Of a stretch of 38,947 nucleotides of DNA, positions 16,211 through 24,513 are shown piece by piece. Origin of the DNA: Oscillospiraceae bacterium (GTDB taxonomy: Bacteria > Bacillota > Clostridia > Oscillospirales > Oscillospiraceae); assembly GCA_018385135.1 (NCBI GenBank), contig JAHAWY010000038.1:1-38947 (forward strand), read 5' to 3'. The position numbers were made by a program, and so were the translations under genes. Position 1 is the first letter of the stretch. Each line of letters starts with the position of its first letter. Under the pieces are notes generated by a model. That model saw nothing but the letters and a program-made list of their open reading frames with translations. It was not told the DNA's origin and made no database searches.

Positions 16211-17464
16211 TCAGTAAACTTCCACAAACAGCGGGTATTCACCAATAGCGCCGACGCCTGTGTAGCCGTCAACATATATCTTCGCCGTAAGCTCAATTGC
16301 GCCGGTCGTTGCTCCAACGTCGCTAAGGTCAACCACAGCTCGGATGTTATTTGACTTAACCGCGTTTATAACATCGCTGCTGCCGCGGAGAGTAACACTA
16401 AGCTCCTTGGTCTCAAACTCGACCCGACGACCGCTTGGGACGTTTATTGCCGTGATGTTCGTAACACTGAAACGCTTCGTTTCAAGCCCAATTACGGAGA
16501 TGGTGACCTTCGCTTCGGTTATACCTGTTACGTTAGTAATGTCGTTATCGAGAACAACGGAGAACTTGTCCTCATAGGTAACGGCAAAGGATGCCAAATC
16601 AACAGTGCCGATGGAGATTTTGTTGATGCCCTCAAGCGTCTTAGCGTCGCCTGCTATGATTATCGTCGCAGGGTCAACCGTTATTTTTACGTTTTCGTCT
16701 GTTGCGCCCGCACCCGCGACCAAGTCAACGGTGAGCGGCACCTCCTTGGTGGAGGTTATCGGCAGTGTGACGGAAACAGTTCTGCTGTCAGATTGAACAT
16801 TAGGAAGATCGAGAGTGTTGCCCTCAGAGTCCATAAGGACAAATTCAGAGTCAAACATAAGGGTTTTGTCCACATCCTCGCGGGGAATGGAAACCCATGC
16901 GTAGGCTATCTGGTCAAGTTCGTTTTGCGGACCGGTAACGACTATCGTATCCGGGTTAAACTCAAGCTTGCCCGCTGCAAAGCCCTCAACAACGCTGCCG
17001 ACAAATTCGCCCTTTACCTCGATGGACTTGGAACTCGCCTTGTCAACATAGAAGGAAACGCTCTGCGGGAACGAGGATACAACGTCAATTGCGTTGCTGT
17101 CCGTGCCGACAGGGTATTCCATCGTAAAGGTAAGAGTATAGTTGCCCTTATCTGTAGCGGTTATTTTTGATACGTCAACAACGGCGTGCATATTGGAGGA
17201 ACTGAGCTTTGAAAGCTCGCGGCGGTTGGCGCGAAGCTTGACCGTTACAGTGTTCGTGCTGGCGTTTGAGATAACAAGCCCCTCTTTTTCGCGGAGGGTA
17301 TCCTCGCCTCTAAAAACGACCTGCACGCCCTCATATTCCGTTTCGTGAACATCACCGATGGTGGTGGTTACATAGACCCACATCAGCACCGAGGAGACAA
17401 GGGAAATAGCCGCCCATAGCAAGCGGTTGTCCCATATGCTTTTCTTGGCAGTATTACTCTTCAT
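16211..17464 (-). CDS. cdaR: CdaR, YbbR-domain regulator of CdaA
   Basis: 417 aa. One N-terminal membrane helix (about 13-31, LLWAAISLVSSVLMWVYV) is followed by an external region made of repeated YbbR domains, about four by spacing (VxLRANRREL, VTVTGPQN-type and VTLRGSSDV segments mark them). CdaR binds CdaA and modulates c-di-AMP synthesis. It overlaps the end of cdaA by 11 nt, so the two are translationally coupled. Confidence 0.94.
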   Translation of the reverse strand: MKSNTAKKSIWDNRLLWAAISLVSSVLMWVYVTTTIGDVHETEYEGVQVVFRGEDTLREKEGLVISNASTNTVTVKLRANRRELSKLSSSNMHAVVDVSKITATDKGNYTLTFTMEYPVGTDSNAIDVVSSFPQSVSFYVDKASSKSIEVKGEFVGSVVEGFAAGKLEFNPDTIVVTGPQNELDQIAYAWVSIPREDVDKTLMFDSEFVLMDSEGNTLDLPNVQSDSRTVSVTLPITSTKEVPLTVDLVAGAGATDENVKITVDPATIIIAGDAKTLEGINKISIGTVDLASFAVTYEDKFSVVLDNDITNVTGITEAKVTISVIGLETKRFSVTNITAINVPSGRRVEFETKELSVTLRGSSDVINAVKSNNIRAVVDLSDVGATTGAIELTAKIYVDGYTGVGAIGEYPLFVEVY

Positions 17465-18317
17465 CTTTTTTCACCCTAGGAAGACCGAATAGCTTTTTCT
17501 TCGCTTTTGCCTCGCTCTGTTCTTCGACTATAAGCTCGTTTCTAAGTATTTTTTCAAACGTATCCGGATTGAGATGACGTTTTAGCATTCCATCTACAGC
17601 AATGGAGATTGCGCCTGTTTCCTCGGATACGATTGCGATGACCGCGTCAGACTGCTCACTCATGCCGATACCGGCGCGGTGGCGCATACCCAAATCGCGG
17701 CTGAGGTTGGGGTTGTTTGAAAGCGGAAGCATACACCCGGCAGCCGCAATACGTCCGTCTCTTATGATAAGGGCGCCGTCGTGCAGGGGCGCTTTGTTGA
17801 AAAACACATTTTTCATCAGCTCTGCCGTTGTATCGGCATTGATGATGGTGCCGGTGTTAATCTGGTTATCGAGAGCATTCACACGCTCAAATACGATAAG
17901 CGCGCCCGTGCGCGACTGCGACATGGAGCTACAGGCGAGAACGGTTTGCGTGATTGCCGCATCGACGACCTGCGCGTGAACATTGCCGCGCAGAAAGGAA
18001 ACGATGCTGCCGCTGCCGACTCGCTCAAGGAAGCGGCGAATTTCGGGCTGAAACAAAATTACAAGAGCCAAAAGTCCAAGTTCAACCGCTTTTGTAAGCA
18101 CGAAGTTGACAACCGGAAGGCGCAGCCAGTCGGAAACCCAGAGGGCAAAAACGACTATCAGCACACCCTTTGCAACGCGGTTGGAATTTGTTCTGCGGAT
18201 AAGCCCAATTAGCTTGTATATGAGAAACGCAATAATAAGCATATCGACAATATCCGATATGCTTGCTGAAAGTAAATAGTTTAATGATCTAGTCAACTCG
18301 GATTTAAATTGCTCCAT
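17454..18317 (-). CDS. cdaA: Diadenylate cyclase CdaA
   Basis: 287 aa. Three N-terminal membrane helices (within about residues 18-90) precede the DAC domain, with DGA (in NKAPLHDGALII) and RHR (in GMRHRAGIG) that bind ATP and metal. It makes c-di-AMP, which controls potassium, osmolyte and wall homeostasis. The start is the ATG at 18317 with AGAGGT upstream. The usual third partner GlmM is not next to it in this window. Confidence 0.96.
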   Translation of the reverse strand: MEQFKSELTRSLNYLLSASISDIVDMLIIAFLIYKLIGLIRRTNSNRVAKGVLIVVFALWVSDWLRLPVVNFVLTKAVELGLLALVILFQPEIRRFLERVGSGSIVSFLRGNVHAQVVDAAITQTVLACSSMSQSRTGALIVFERVNALDNQINTGTIINADTTAELMKNVFFNKAPLHDGALIIRDGRIAAAGCMLPLSNNPNLSRDLGMRHRAGIGMSEQSDAVIAIVSEETGAISIAVDGMLKRHLNPDTFEKILRNELIVEEQSEAKAKKKLFGLPRVKKDEE

Positions 18318-18392
18318 AGGTATGACCTCTGTTGTGTAGAGTTAAGGAACGCAGAGCGCATATACTCTTTCTGCGGGGACTGGTATCACTTT

Positions 18393-18421
18393 ATTATATA
18401 TTGATAAGTGTAAAATGGCAA
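18393..18421 (-). promoter_or_regulatory. Promoter of the cdaA transcription unit
   Basis: Minus strand: -35 TTGCCA (18416-18421), 17-nt spacer, -10 TATAAT (18393-18398). The leader to the cdaA ATG is about 70 nt and holds a weak 6-bp stem (CGCAGA/TCTGCG, 18350-18375). No strong terminator is seen from here to rsgA, so this may drive up to 14 genes. Confidence 0.75.
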
Positions 18422-18433
18422 ATATATAATGGC

Positions 18434-19561
18434 TTATTTTGCGATATTATTTATGATTTTCTTCATAGCTTCGCCCGCCATGTGTACTTCTCTGAGAGTA
18501 TTGAAGGGAGAAAAGCTAAAGCGCAGCGTTCCCTCCTCTGCTGTGCCGCAGGTTTCATGCGCGAGCGGTGAACAGTGAAGCCCCGCGCGAACGCATATTC
18601 CCCGCTTGCCAAGCTGCTCCGCCAGCTCATCAGCACCGATGCTCTCATGCAAAACGGAAAGCACTCCCGTCTGAAGCGAGGGAACATTTGTTGAGAATAC
18701 TCTTAGTCCGTCGATGCCTGATAGCTGTGATGCCAGTGCGTCTTTTAATCGGCGCTCATGGTCTGCGATGCAATGTCTGTCTTTGGAGGCAATGAATTTT
18801 AAGCCTTGATAAAGTCCCGCTATCCCCGCAACATTGTGCGTGCCGGCTTCGAGCCGTTCGGGAAGATAGTCAGGCATAAGAACCTCTGAGCTGTTGCTGC
18901 CGGTGCCGCCGTGCATCAGCGGACGCGTTTCGTGATTGCAGAGCAAAACTCCGGTTCCCTGTGGACCGAGCAGCCCCTTGTGTCCGGGCATTGCTATGAA
19001 AGCAGCACCCAGCACGGAATTGTCAATCGGCAGAACTCCCGCTGACTGGGAGGCGTCGATTATAAGCGGCACGCCGCGTTCCCTGCAAAGAGAGGCGATT
19101 TTTCTTATCGGTAAAACGTATCCGAAAACATTTGAAACATGGGTACACACCGCGCATTTAGCCCAGCGGAGCTCACGCTCGAAGCTCTCCAGCATAGTTT
19201 CCGGCTGAAAAAGCGGCGTTCTAACAATGCAGATATCCGCGCCCGCGGCATATAGGGGACGAAGCACGGAATTATGCTCATAGCCGGAGATAACCACTCT
19301 GTCTCCAAAGGAAACAAGCGAATTTATTGCGATGTTCAGCGCATGGGTGGCGTTAAAGGTAAAGATAACGTTTTCCGGCTCGTCAACGCCAAAATAGGAC
19401 GCCAAAGCCATTCGGCAGTCCAAAACACAGTCCGCCGCCTGCATGGCGGGGCGATAGCAGCCTCTGCCCGGACTGGCAAGCGTTTTTATTGCGCGTGAAA
19501 CAGACTGTGAAACGCTTTGCGGCTTTTGCAGTGAGGTTGCTGCGCTGTCGAGGTAAATCAT
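18434..19561 (-). CDS. Class V aminotransferase, cysteine-desulfurase family
   Basis: 375 aa, PLP-dependent. Visible residues are EHNS with His96, DASQSAG (169-175), and the PLP lysine Lys195 in PGHKGLLGPQGTG. A cysteine in the active-loop position (about Cys330, RAGLHCSPLAHE) has the form seen in the stand-alone cysteine-desulfurase-like group rather than IscS or NifS. No IscU or SufU scaffold lies nearby. Its start overlaps the stop of the DUF3343 gene by 4 nt. DUF3343 proteins are thought to be Se/S carriers, so the pair probably moves sulfur or selenium from cysteine or selenocysteine. The exact substrate is unknown. Confidence 0.85.
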   Translation of the reverse strand: MIYLDSAATSLQKPQSVSQSVSRAIKTLASPGRGCYRPAMQAADCVLDCRMALASYFGVDEPENVIFTFNATHALNIAINSLVSFGDRVVISGYEHNSVLRPLYAAGADICIVRTPLFQPETMLESFERELRWAKCAVCTHVSNVFGYVLPIRKIASLCRERGVPLIIDASQSAGVLPIDNSVLGAAFIAMPGHKGLLGPQGTGVLLCNHETRPLMHGGTGSNSSEVLMPDYLPERLEAGTHNVAGIAGLYQGLKFIASKDRHCIADHERRLKDALASQLSGIDGLRVFSTNVPSLQTGVLSVLHESIGADELAEQLGKRGICVRAGLHCSPLAHETCGTAEEGTLRFSFSPFNTLREVHMAGEAMKKIINNIAK

Positions 19562-19812
19562 AGCTCCACCTCGCTTACAAAGCCGTTTTCCGAAAGCATA
19601 AATATACGCGCCGGACCTAAACCGGCTTTATTAAGCGCAGCGATTGCCGGCGCGAGCTTTTTTTCAGAAACCTTAACACAGTAGCCGCAGCCGACGCCTG
19701 TTGCGCTTTTAGGCGCTTTTGTGATAGTTGCGGTTATCCCTGCGTGTTCGAGAGTACGCGAAGCGCGCTGCGCATATGTCAGCGACCTGCACATGAGTAA
19801 ATAATTAAGCAT
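19558..19812 (-). CDS. DUF3343 putative Se/S carrier-like protein
   Basis: 84 aa, with a ferredoxin-like pattern of strands and helices and a GVGCGYCVKV segment whose two cysteines (CGYC) could carry a persulfide. DUF3343 members are described as putative Se/S carriers and often neighbour cysteine-desulfurase homologues, as here with ATGA overlap. The ATG has a double GGAAGGAAGG site upstream. The function is inferred from family and neighbour. Confidence 0.82.
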   Translation of the reverse strand: MLNYLLMCRSLTYAQRASRTLEHAGITATITKAPKSATGVGCGYCVKVSEKKLAPAIAALNKAGLGPARIFMLSENGFVSEVEL

Positions 19813-19871
19813 AACGACCTTCCTTCCGATAGTGGGTCTGAAGTATTTTATGCTTAATCATCTACGCTTGT

Positions 19872-20342
19872 TCAGTTTTCTATCAGCGCGATCGCCTGCG
19901 CGGCAATTCCCTCTCCCGAGCCTGTAAAGCCAAGACGTTCCTCGGTTGTCGCTTTAACGCTTATCTGATTAAAATCTATTCCCAGCGCTCGTGCTATGCG
20001 GCTGCGCATCTCGGGAATATGCGCGGCAAGCTTAGGTGCTTGAGCTACAATGGTAGAGTCGATATTAGAAATTCTGTAGCCCTGCTCAGAGAGTCTTTTA
20101 CCAACGGAGGATAAAAGCAGCAGACTGTCAGCGTCCTTAAACCGCTCGTCGCTGTCCGGAAACATCATGCCGATATCGCCGAGGGCGGCGGCGCCAAGCA
20201 GCGCGTCCATTATAGCGTGCGTAAGCACATCGGCGTCGGAATGACCGTAAAGTCCCTTGTCCCATTCGATTTCAACACCGCCCAGAATAAGGCGGCGACC
20301 CGCCGTGAGACGGTGAACATCGTAGCCCTGCCCTATTCTCAC
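19872..20342 (-). CDS. ispF: IspF, 2-C-methyl-D-erythritol 2,4-cyclodiphosphate synthase
   Basis: 156 aa, full length. It starts [12 protein letters not shown] with zinc ligands Asp8 and His10, then [21 protein letters not shown], and the C-terminal [18 protein letters not shown]. It carries out the cyclisation step of the MEP isoprenoid pathway. It overlaps the ispD stop by 4 nt. Confidence 0.97.
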   Translation of the reverse strand: MRIGQGYDVHRLTAGRRLILGGVEIEWDKGLYGHSDADVLTHAIMDALLGAAALGDIGMMFPDSDERFKDADSLLLLSSVGKRLSEQGYRISNIDSTIVAQAPKLAAHIPEMRSRIARALGIDFNQISVKATTEERLGFTGSGEGIAAQAIALIEN

Positions 20343-21073
20343 TTTGCCGCCTCCTTGGGCTGCACGTCGCTAAGGCTGCGGCTATAAAGAATCGTTTCGG
20401 CAAGCAGAAGGTCAAGCGGCGTTGTGATTTTAATGTTTTCCTCGCTGCCTTCACTAAGATACACAGTAAAGCCAAGGGCTTCCACCGCCTGCGCGTCGTC
20501 ATATACCGTAAGGTCTTCGACGAGCGCGTTTGTAAGCGCACCCTTAATGATTTCCGGCATAAACACCTGCGGCGTTTGAACGCTGAAAACCTCCGCGCGC
20601 TCAGGAGTAGAGTAAACAGCGCTTTTATTTGCGAGCTTGACCGTGTCCTTAGTCGGAACAGCAGGAACGGCAGCGCGATATTTTTTTGCCGTAAGAACGG
20701 CATCTTCAATGATCTTCGGCGCTATCAGCGGGCGAGCGCCGTCGTGAACTGCGATGAGATCAGCGCGGGGGTCGGTTTCCGAAACGCCGCTGAGAGCGGA
20801 CTCCAAACGAGTTGCGCCGCCGCAGACAATTTTTCTTGCTTTGTTTATTCCGTAATCCTCGCAGAGCTTAGCAACCGCCATGATTTTTTCCGACTCGGTA
20901 ACAACAACAATTTCGTTAATGTACGGGCTGCCCTCAAAAACGGCAAGTGTGCGCGCGAGAACAGGCATACCGCCGAGTGTTGCGAAAAGCTTATCTGAGC
21001 CGAAGCGCGTTGAACTTCCGGCGGCAACGATTACGGCGGAGCAATAGGCTTTTTTTGATTTAAAAATGGACAT
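20339..21073 (-). CDS. ispD: IspD, 2-C-methyl-D-erythritol 4-phosphate cytidylyltransferase
   Basis: 244 aa. The nucleotide-binding loop is [19 protein letters not shown], followed by HDGARPL and DDAQAVE. It joins MEP to CTP in the isoprenoid pathway and is coupled to ispF. The ATG at 21073 lies at the edge of a 9-bp hairpin whose loop holds its GGAGG site (see 21072-21102), which may limit initiation. Confidence 0.96.
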   Translation of the reverse strand: MSIFKSKKAYCSAVIVAAGSSTRFGSDKLFATLGGMPVLARTLAVFEGSPYINEIVVVTESEKIMAVAKLCEDYGINKARKIVCGGATRLESALSGVSETDPRADLIAVHDGARPLIAPKIIEDAVLTAKKYRAAVPAVPTKDTVKLANKSAVYSTPERAEVFSVQTPQVFMPEIIKGALTNALVEDLTVYDDAQAVEALGFTVYLSEGSEENIKITTPLDLLLAETILYSRSLSDVQPKEAAK

Positions 21074-21102
21074 ATTTTCCTTCCTCCAAAAACGGAAAAT
21101 AT
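21072..21102 (-). promoter_or_regulatory. Hairpin around the ispD ribosome-binding site and start
   Basis: A perfect 9-bp inverted repeat, ATATTTTCC / GGAAAATAT (arms 21094-21102 and 21072-21080 on the minus strand), encloses a 13-nt loop with GGAGG (21083-21087). The first two bases of the ispD ATG are in the stem. The pairing is seen; any effect on translation is inferred. Confidence 0.4.
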
Positions 21103-21105
21103 AAT

Positions 21106-21148
21106 GCGGGAGCGCTGCAAAGGTTTCCCGGCTGACAGCGCCGCCCGC
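21106..21148 (-). terminator. Possible attenuator between carD and ispD
   Basis: A GC-rich stem (GCGGG and GCGCTG paired with CAGCGC and CCCGC, small internal asymmetry) begins 10 nt after the carD stop. It is followed by ATTATATTTT, a modest T-rich tail. It would let some transcripts end after carD and others continue into ispD-ispF. Confidence 0.45.
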
Positions 21149-21157
21149 AGAATATTT

Positions 21158-21634
21158 TTATGAAACCGCTGAGTTAATGCGTTCTTCAATTTCCTCATAG
21201 CTTGAGCTTTTGGATAGGACGATTTCGGAAATTAAAATCTGCTTGGCAGAATGGAGCATCTTGCGCTCGCCGGTAGAAAGACCGCGGTCAGTATCTCGGA
21301 GCATAAGACCTTTGATCACCTCCGCGACCTCCATCAAATCGCCGCTTTTGATTTTCAACATATTCTCGCGGTAGCGCTTGTTCCAGTTTTGGGTCATGTT
21401 CACCTCAATATCGGCGATGGAGCTGATAATGCGGTCAGCCTCCTGCGGCTCGATTATTGGGCGTACACCGATATTCTCCGAGGATTCAACCGGGATCATA
21501 ACCAGCATATCAGCAGATGGGAGCTGGAGCGCGTAGTATTTTTTGTCCGCGCCGTCAATGTGCCGCGTAACGATGCTGTCTATTACACCCGCGCCGTGCA
21601 TGGGATGCGCGATGCGGTCGCCTACGTTGAACAA
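21158..21634 (-). CDS. CarD/CdnL-family RNA polymerase-binding transcription factor
   Basis: 158 aa with a TTG start (GGGGGAGG 7 nt upstream). The N-terminal Tudor-like RNAP-interaction domain is clear (MFNVGDRIAHPMHGAGVI...YALQLPSADMLVMIPVE), followed by a helical C-terminal domain that contacts promoter DNA. CarD proteins stabilise open complexes. Order carD-ispD-ispF also occurs in mycobacteria. The non-ATG start probably lowers expression. Confidence 0.92.
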   Translation of the reverse strand: MFNVGDRIAHPMHGAGVIDSIVTRHIDGADKKYYALQLPSADMLVMIPVESSENIGVRPIIEPQEADRIISSIADIEVNMTQNWNKRYRENMLKIKSGDLMEVAEVIKGLMLRDTDRGLSTGERKMLHSAKQILISEIVLSKSSSYEEIEERINSAVS

Positions 21635-21675
21635 TGCTGTCCCTCCCCCTGCAAATTTACAAATATTATAAGGTT

Positions 21676-21704
21676 ATTATACACGCTTGGAAAAGTTTTA
21701 GCAA
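21676..21704 (-). promoter_or_regulatory. Promoter of carD-ispD-ispF
   Basis: Minus strand: -35 TTGCTA (21699-21704), 17-nt spacer, -10 TATAAT (21676-21681), about 40 nt before the TTG start of carD. The remainder of the gap up to 21790 is AT-rich with no other clear signal. Confidence 0.7.
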
Positions 21705-21790
21705 GAAAGAAAGGTCAAAAATATGTAATTTATACTATATGAAAGTAAAAATCAAGTGCTTTTGTAAAAAAATAGAGGAAGAATATAGAA

Positions 21791-21815
21791 ACGCTCCCGA
21801 AAAAAACGGGAGCGT
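21791..21815 (-). terminator. Hairpin after ispH-rpsA
   Basis: A perfect 9-bp stem ACGCTCCCG/CGGGAGCGT (arms 21791-21799 and 21807-21815) with a 7-nt T loop on the minus strand lies 20 nt after the stop. The tail TTCTATATTC is only moderately T-rich, so this may be a weak terminator or an RNA 3'-end stabiliser. Confidence 0.65.
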
Positions 21816-21835
21816 AATGTATGTGCTTATTCAGC

Positions 21836-23941
21836 TTACTCAGCGGGAGCATCTGCCTCGGGAGCAACACCTGTTGCTTCGCCGGTTGCGGAAACTTCAT
21901 AAACGAGAGCATCGCTTTCGGGCGCGGGAGCTTCGGTAGCAGACTCCTGCTCATCCTTGGATACCTTTTCAGGCTCGGTGAGAGCGCGGATACTCAGAGA
22001 AATCTTCTGCTTCTCAGTATCAACAGCGGTAATCTTAGCCTCAACGGTATCACCCACGGAGAGAACCTCGTCGGGCTTGCCGATACGGCGGTTGGCAATC
22101 TGACTGATGTGGATAAGACCATCAACACCGGGCATAACCTCTGCAAATGCGCCGAAAGGCATGAGCTTTACGACTTTTACGTTAGCAACGTCGCCTTCCT
22201 TGTAGCTAGCCATAAACTTTGCCCAAGGGTTGCCGTCCGGATCCTTATAGCCGAGGGAAATCTTGCGGTTTTCCTTATCAAAGCTGATAACGTAAACCTC
22301 GACCTCCTGACCGACGGTGAGAACGTCGCTGGGCTGCTTGATGCGGCTCCAGCTAAGCTCGGAAACGTGAACCATGCCGTCTATACCGCCAATATCTACG
22401 AATGCGCCGTATCCGGTGAGGGACTTAACAACGCCGTTATAGTGCTTGCCGACTTCGATTTCGTTCCAAATCTTTTCACTGCGCTCGCGGCGCTCCTCGC
22501 GCTGCACGGCACGGATGCTGCCGACTACGCGGCGGCGACCACGGTTGACCTCGGTGATTTTAAGGCGAACCTTCTGCTTGAGAAGCTGGCTCATCTCAGC
22601 ATCCTTAGCAAGACCGGTCTGAGAGGCGGGTACGAAAACGCGAACACCCTTAACGGTGACGACAACGCCGCCCTTGTTATCCTCGGTGACAACGCCCTCA
22701 AGAACCGTGCCCTCCTCGGCTGCCGCCTCAACAACAGACCATGTCTTGATAGCGTCCAGACGCTTCTTAGAGAGCATTACCGTGCCCTCAACATCGTTAA
22801 CGCGAACAACGCAAGCTTCAATCTCATCGCCAATCTTGACCAACTCGTTAATATTGGCGTCAGAGTCGTCTGTGAACTCAGAAACCGGGATATATCCGGA
22901 GTGCTTAATTCCAAGGTCTACGCTGATTTCAGTAGGGGTGATAGCGTCTACTATGCCGGTAACGGTATCTCCGTTATATATAGTCTTGATAGAATCCTCC
23001 AGCATTTGATCAAAAGACATCTCGGATTCTGAAACCGCTGCCGCGGTTTCCGGGGTTACCTGCTCTGCTGTGGCTTCTTCAACTTTGATTTCATCAGTCA
23101 TGGTTTGTCTTACCTCCTTAATGATCCATGAGGGAGTGGATGCTCCGGCTGTCAAGCCAATTGTGTTCGCCTTTTCGAGAGCTTTAATATCAAGCTCGGA
23201 CACGCAGGAAATAAACTGAACATTTGCGCAATGCTCCGAGCATATTTCCGCGAGATGAACACTGTTCGCGCTGTGACGCGCGCCTATGACCACCATTGCG
23301 TCACAGAATTTGGACAATTCTGCGGCTTCCCGCTGCCTAATGGATGTAGCGCTACATATTGTATCAAAAAGTTTGAAGTTTGTACACTCTTTTTTAAGAA
23401 TTTTTTTCGTATTCTCTAGATTTTTTAGCGTCTGCGTCGTCTGAAACACCACGCTTAGTGCTTTTGACGAATTAGCAGGCTCCTGATGCAGCCATGAGGC
23501 AAATTCTTCCGCGTCGGCAAAGATAAGCGCGTCGCTGCACCAGCCGCATATTGCCCGAACCTCCGGATGCTCGCGCGAGCCTATGACGATGGGCTGACGT
23601 CCCTCACGGCTTGCCTGAGACACGAGCGCGTGTATGCGCTTGACCTTTGGGCAGGTGGCGTCTATTACAAGAGCGCCCTTTTCGCTTAACCTCTCATACT
23701 CAAGCCGCGCAACTCCGTGGGAACGGATGACGACGCACGCGCCCTCAGACAGCTCAGAGACGTTTTGCGCAACCTTAAGCCCCTTTTCCGAGAGCATATT
23801 TACAACATCGCTGTTATGAATTAGCTCGCCTAGCGAAAAGCATTGAGACTGCGGGTTTTTCAGCGCCTCCAGCGCCATATTCACCGAGCGGCTGACGCCA
23901 AAACAAAAGCCGGCGCTTTTGGCTACATAAAGCTTTTTCAA
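21836..23941 (-). CDS. ispH: IspH fused to ribosomal protein S1
   Basis: 701 aa. Residues 1-280 are IspH (HMB-PP reductase, last step of the MEP pathway), with iron-sulfur cysteines Cys13, Cys97 and Cys196. Residues from about 281 are S1-like, with four S1 RNA-binding domains (about 320-390, 408-475, 490-560, 575-645) and an acidic, Ala/Glu/Pro-rich tail. This fusion is known in Clostridia. The TTG start at 23941 overlaps the plsC stop (TTGA), with GGAG 8 nt upstream. Met281 (ATG at 23101) is preceded in frame by AAGGAGGT (23112-23119), so a separate 421-aa S1 protein could be made. No frameshift or stop divides the parts. Confidence 0.95.
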   Translation of the reverse strand: MKKLYVAKSAGFCFGVSRSVNMALEALKNPQSQCFSLGELIHNSDVVNMLSEKGLKVAQNVSELSEGACVVIRSHGVARLEYERLSEKGALVIDATCPKVKRIHALVSQASREGRQPIVIGSREHPEVRAICGWCSDALIFADAEEFASWLHQEPANSSKALSVVFQTTQTLKNLENTKKILKKECTNFKLFDTICSATSIRQREAAELSKFCDAMVVIGARHSANSVHLAEICSEHCANVQFISCVSELDIKALEKANTIGLTAGASTPSWIIKEVRQTMTDEIKVEEATAEQVTPETAAAVSESEMSFDQMLEDSIKTIYNGDTVTGIVDAITPTEISVDLGIKHSGYIPVSEFTDDSDANINELVKIGDEIEACVVRVNDVEGTVMLSKKRLDAIKTWSVVEAAAEEGTVLEGVVTEDNKGGVVVTVKGVRVFVPASQTGLAKDAEMSQLLKQKVRLKITEVNRGRRRVVGSIRAVQREERRERSEKIWNEIEVGKHYNGVVKSLTGYGAFVDIGGIDGMVHVSELSWSRIKQPSDVLTVGQEVEVYVISFDKENRKISLGYKDPDGNPWAKFMASYKEGDVANVKVVKLMPFGAFAEVMPGVDGLIHISQIANRRIGKPDEVLSVGDTVEAKITAVDTEKQKISLSIRALTEPEKVSKDEQESATEAPAPESDALVYEVSATGEATGVAPEADAPAE
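23099..23119 (-). promoter_or_regulatory. Internal ribosome-binding site in ispH-rpsA
   Basis: On the minus strand AAGGAGGT (23112-23119) lies 11 nt before the in-frame ATG at 23101, exactly at the junction of the IspH and S1 parts. The site is a near-perfect anti-16S match in the codons for Lys-Glu-Val. The spacing is a little long but workable. Internal start is inferred. Confidence 0.45.
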
Positions 23942-24513
23942 GGCTTAGGCTCCAATTCGTAAATTCTTCTCAAAAGCTCATCGGCGCAGGTCGTGTAGTC
24001 CTTTCCGGCAGGCTTTTCAAATTTGAAGGGCTTGCCTATCACCACATAAGAGCGTCTGAAGGCTTTTTTCTTTGAGCTTAAGTACATCGGGATAATCGGC
24101 ACGTCGTGTTTGAGAGAAAGACGCACCGCTCCCGTTTTAGCGGCGATATGTTCCTCCTCGGATACTCGCGTACCCTCCGGGAAAAGCATGACCTTTTCGT
24201 CGCTTTTGAGATGAGCGATGCAGGTGCGCATGGCATTTATGTCCATTTCACCGCGCTTGACAGGAAAAGCGCCTACTGAACCAAAAAGCTTGGCAAGGAA
24301 GAAATTTTCAAAAAGCTCGGACTTAGCCATGAAAAAAAGCTGCTCGTTTCTTCCGAAAGCCCCCCCAACAAAAACAGGATCTAAGAGACTTGAGTGATTG
24401 CAGCAAACAAGTGCCGCCCCCTCACAGATGTTTTCCCTGCCCCTTACAGTGTATGGAAAAATAAGCTTTACAAGCGGCCAAGTAAGACAGTACCAGAATT
24501 TATAAGCGCTCAT
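23938..24513 (-). CDS. plsC: 1-acyl-sn-glycerol-3-phosphate acyltransferase
   Basis: 191 aa, with the acyltransferase motif NHSSLLD (His40, Asp45) and FPEGTR (about 112-117). An N-terminal hydrophobic segment gives membrane association. It makes phosphatidic acid. It overlaps cmk and ispH by 4 nt each; the order cmk-plsC-ispH is common in Clostridia. Confidence 0.93.
   Translation of the reverse strand: MSAYKFWYCLTWPLVKLIFPYTVRGRENICEGAALVCCNHSSLLDPVFVGGAFGRNEQLFFMAKSELFENFFLAKLFGSVGAFPVKRGEMDINAMRTCIAHLKSDEKVMLFPEGTRVSEEEHIAAKTGAVRLSLKHDVPIIPMYLSSKKKAFRRSYVVIGKPFKFEKPAGKDYTTCADELLRRIYELEPKP

Noticed and set aside
21821..23032. 403-aa open frame on the plus strand
   Set aside because: It is the antisense of the strongly conserved S1 part of ispH-rpsA, with no ribosome-binding site or family resemblance.
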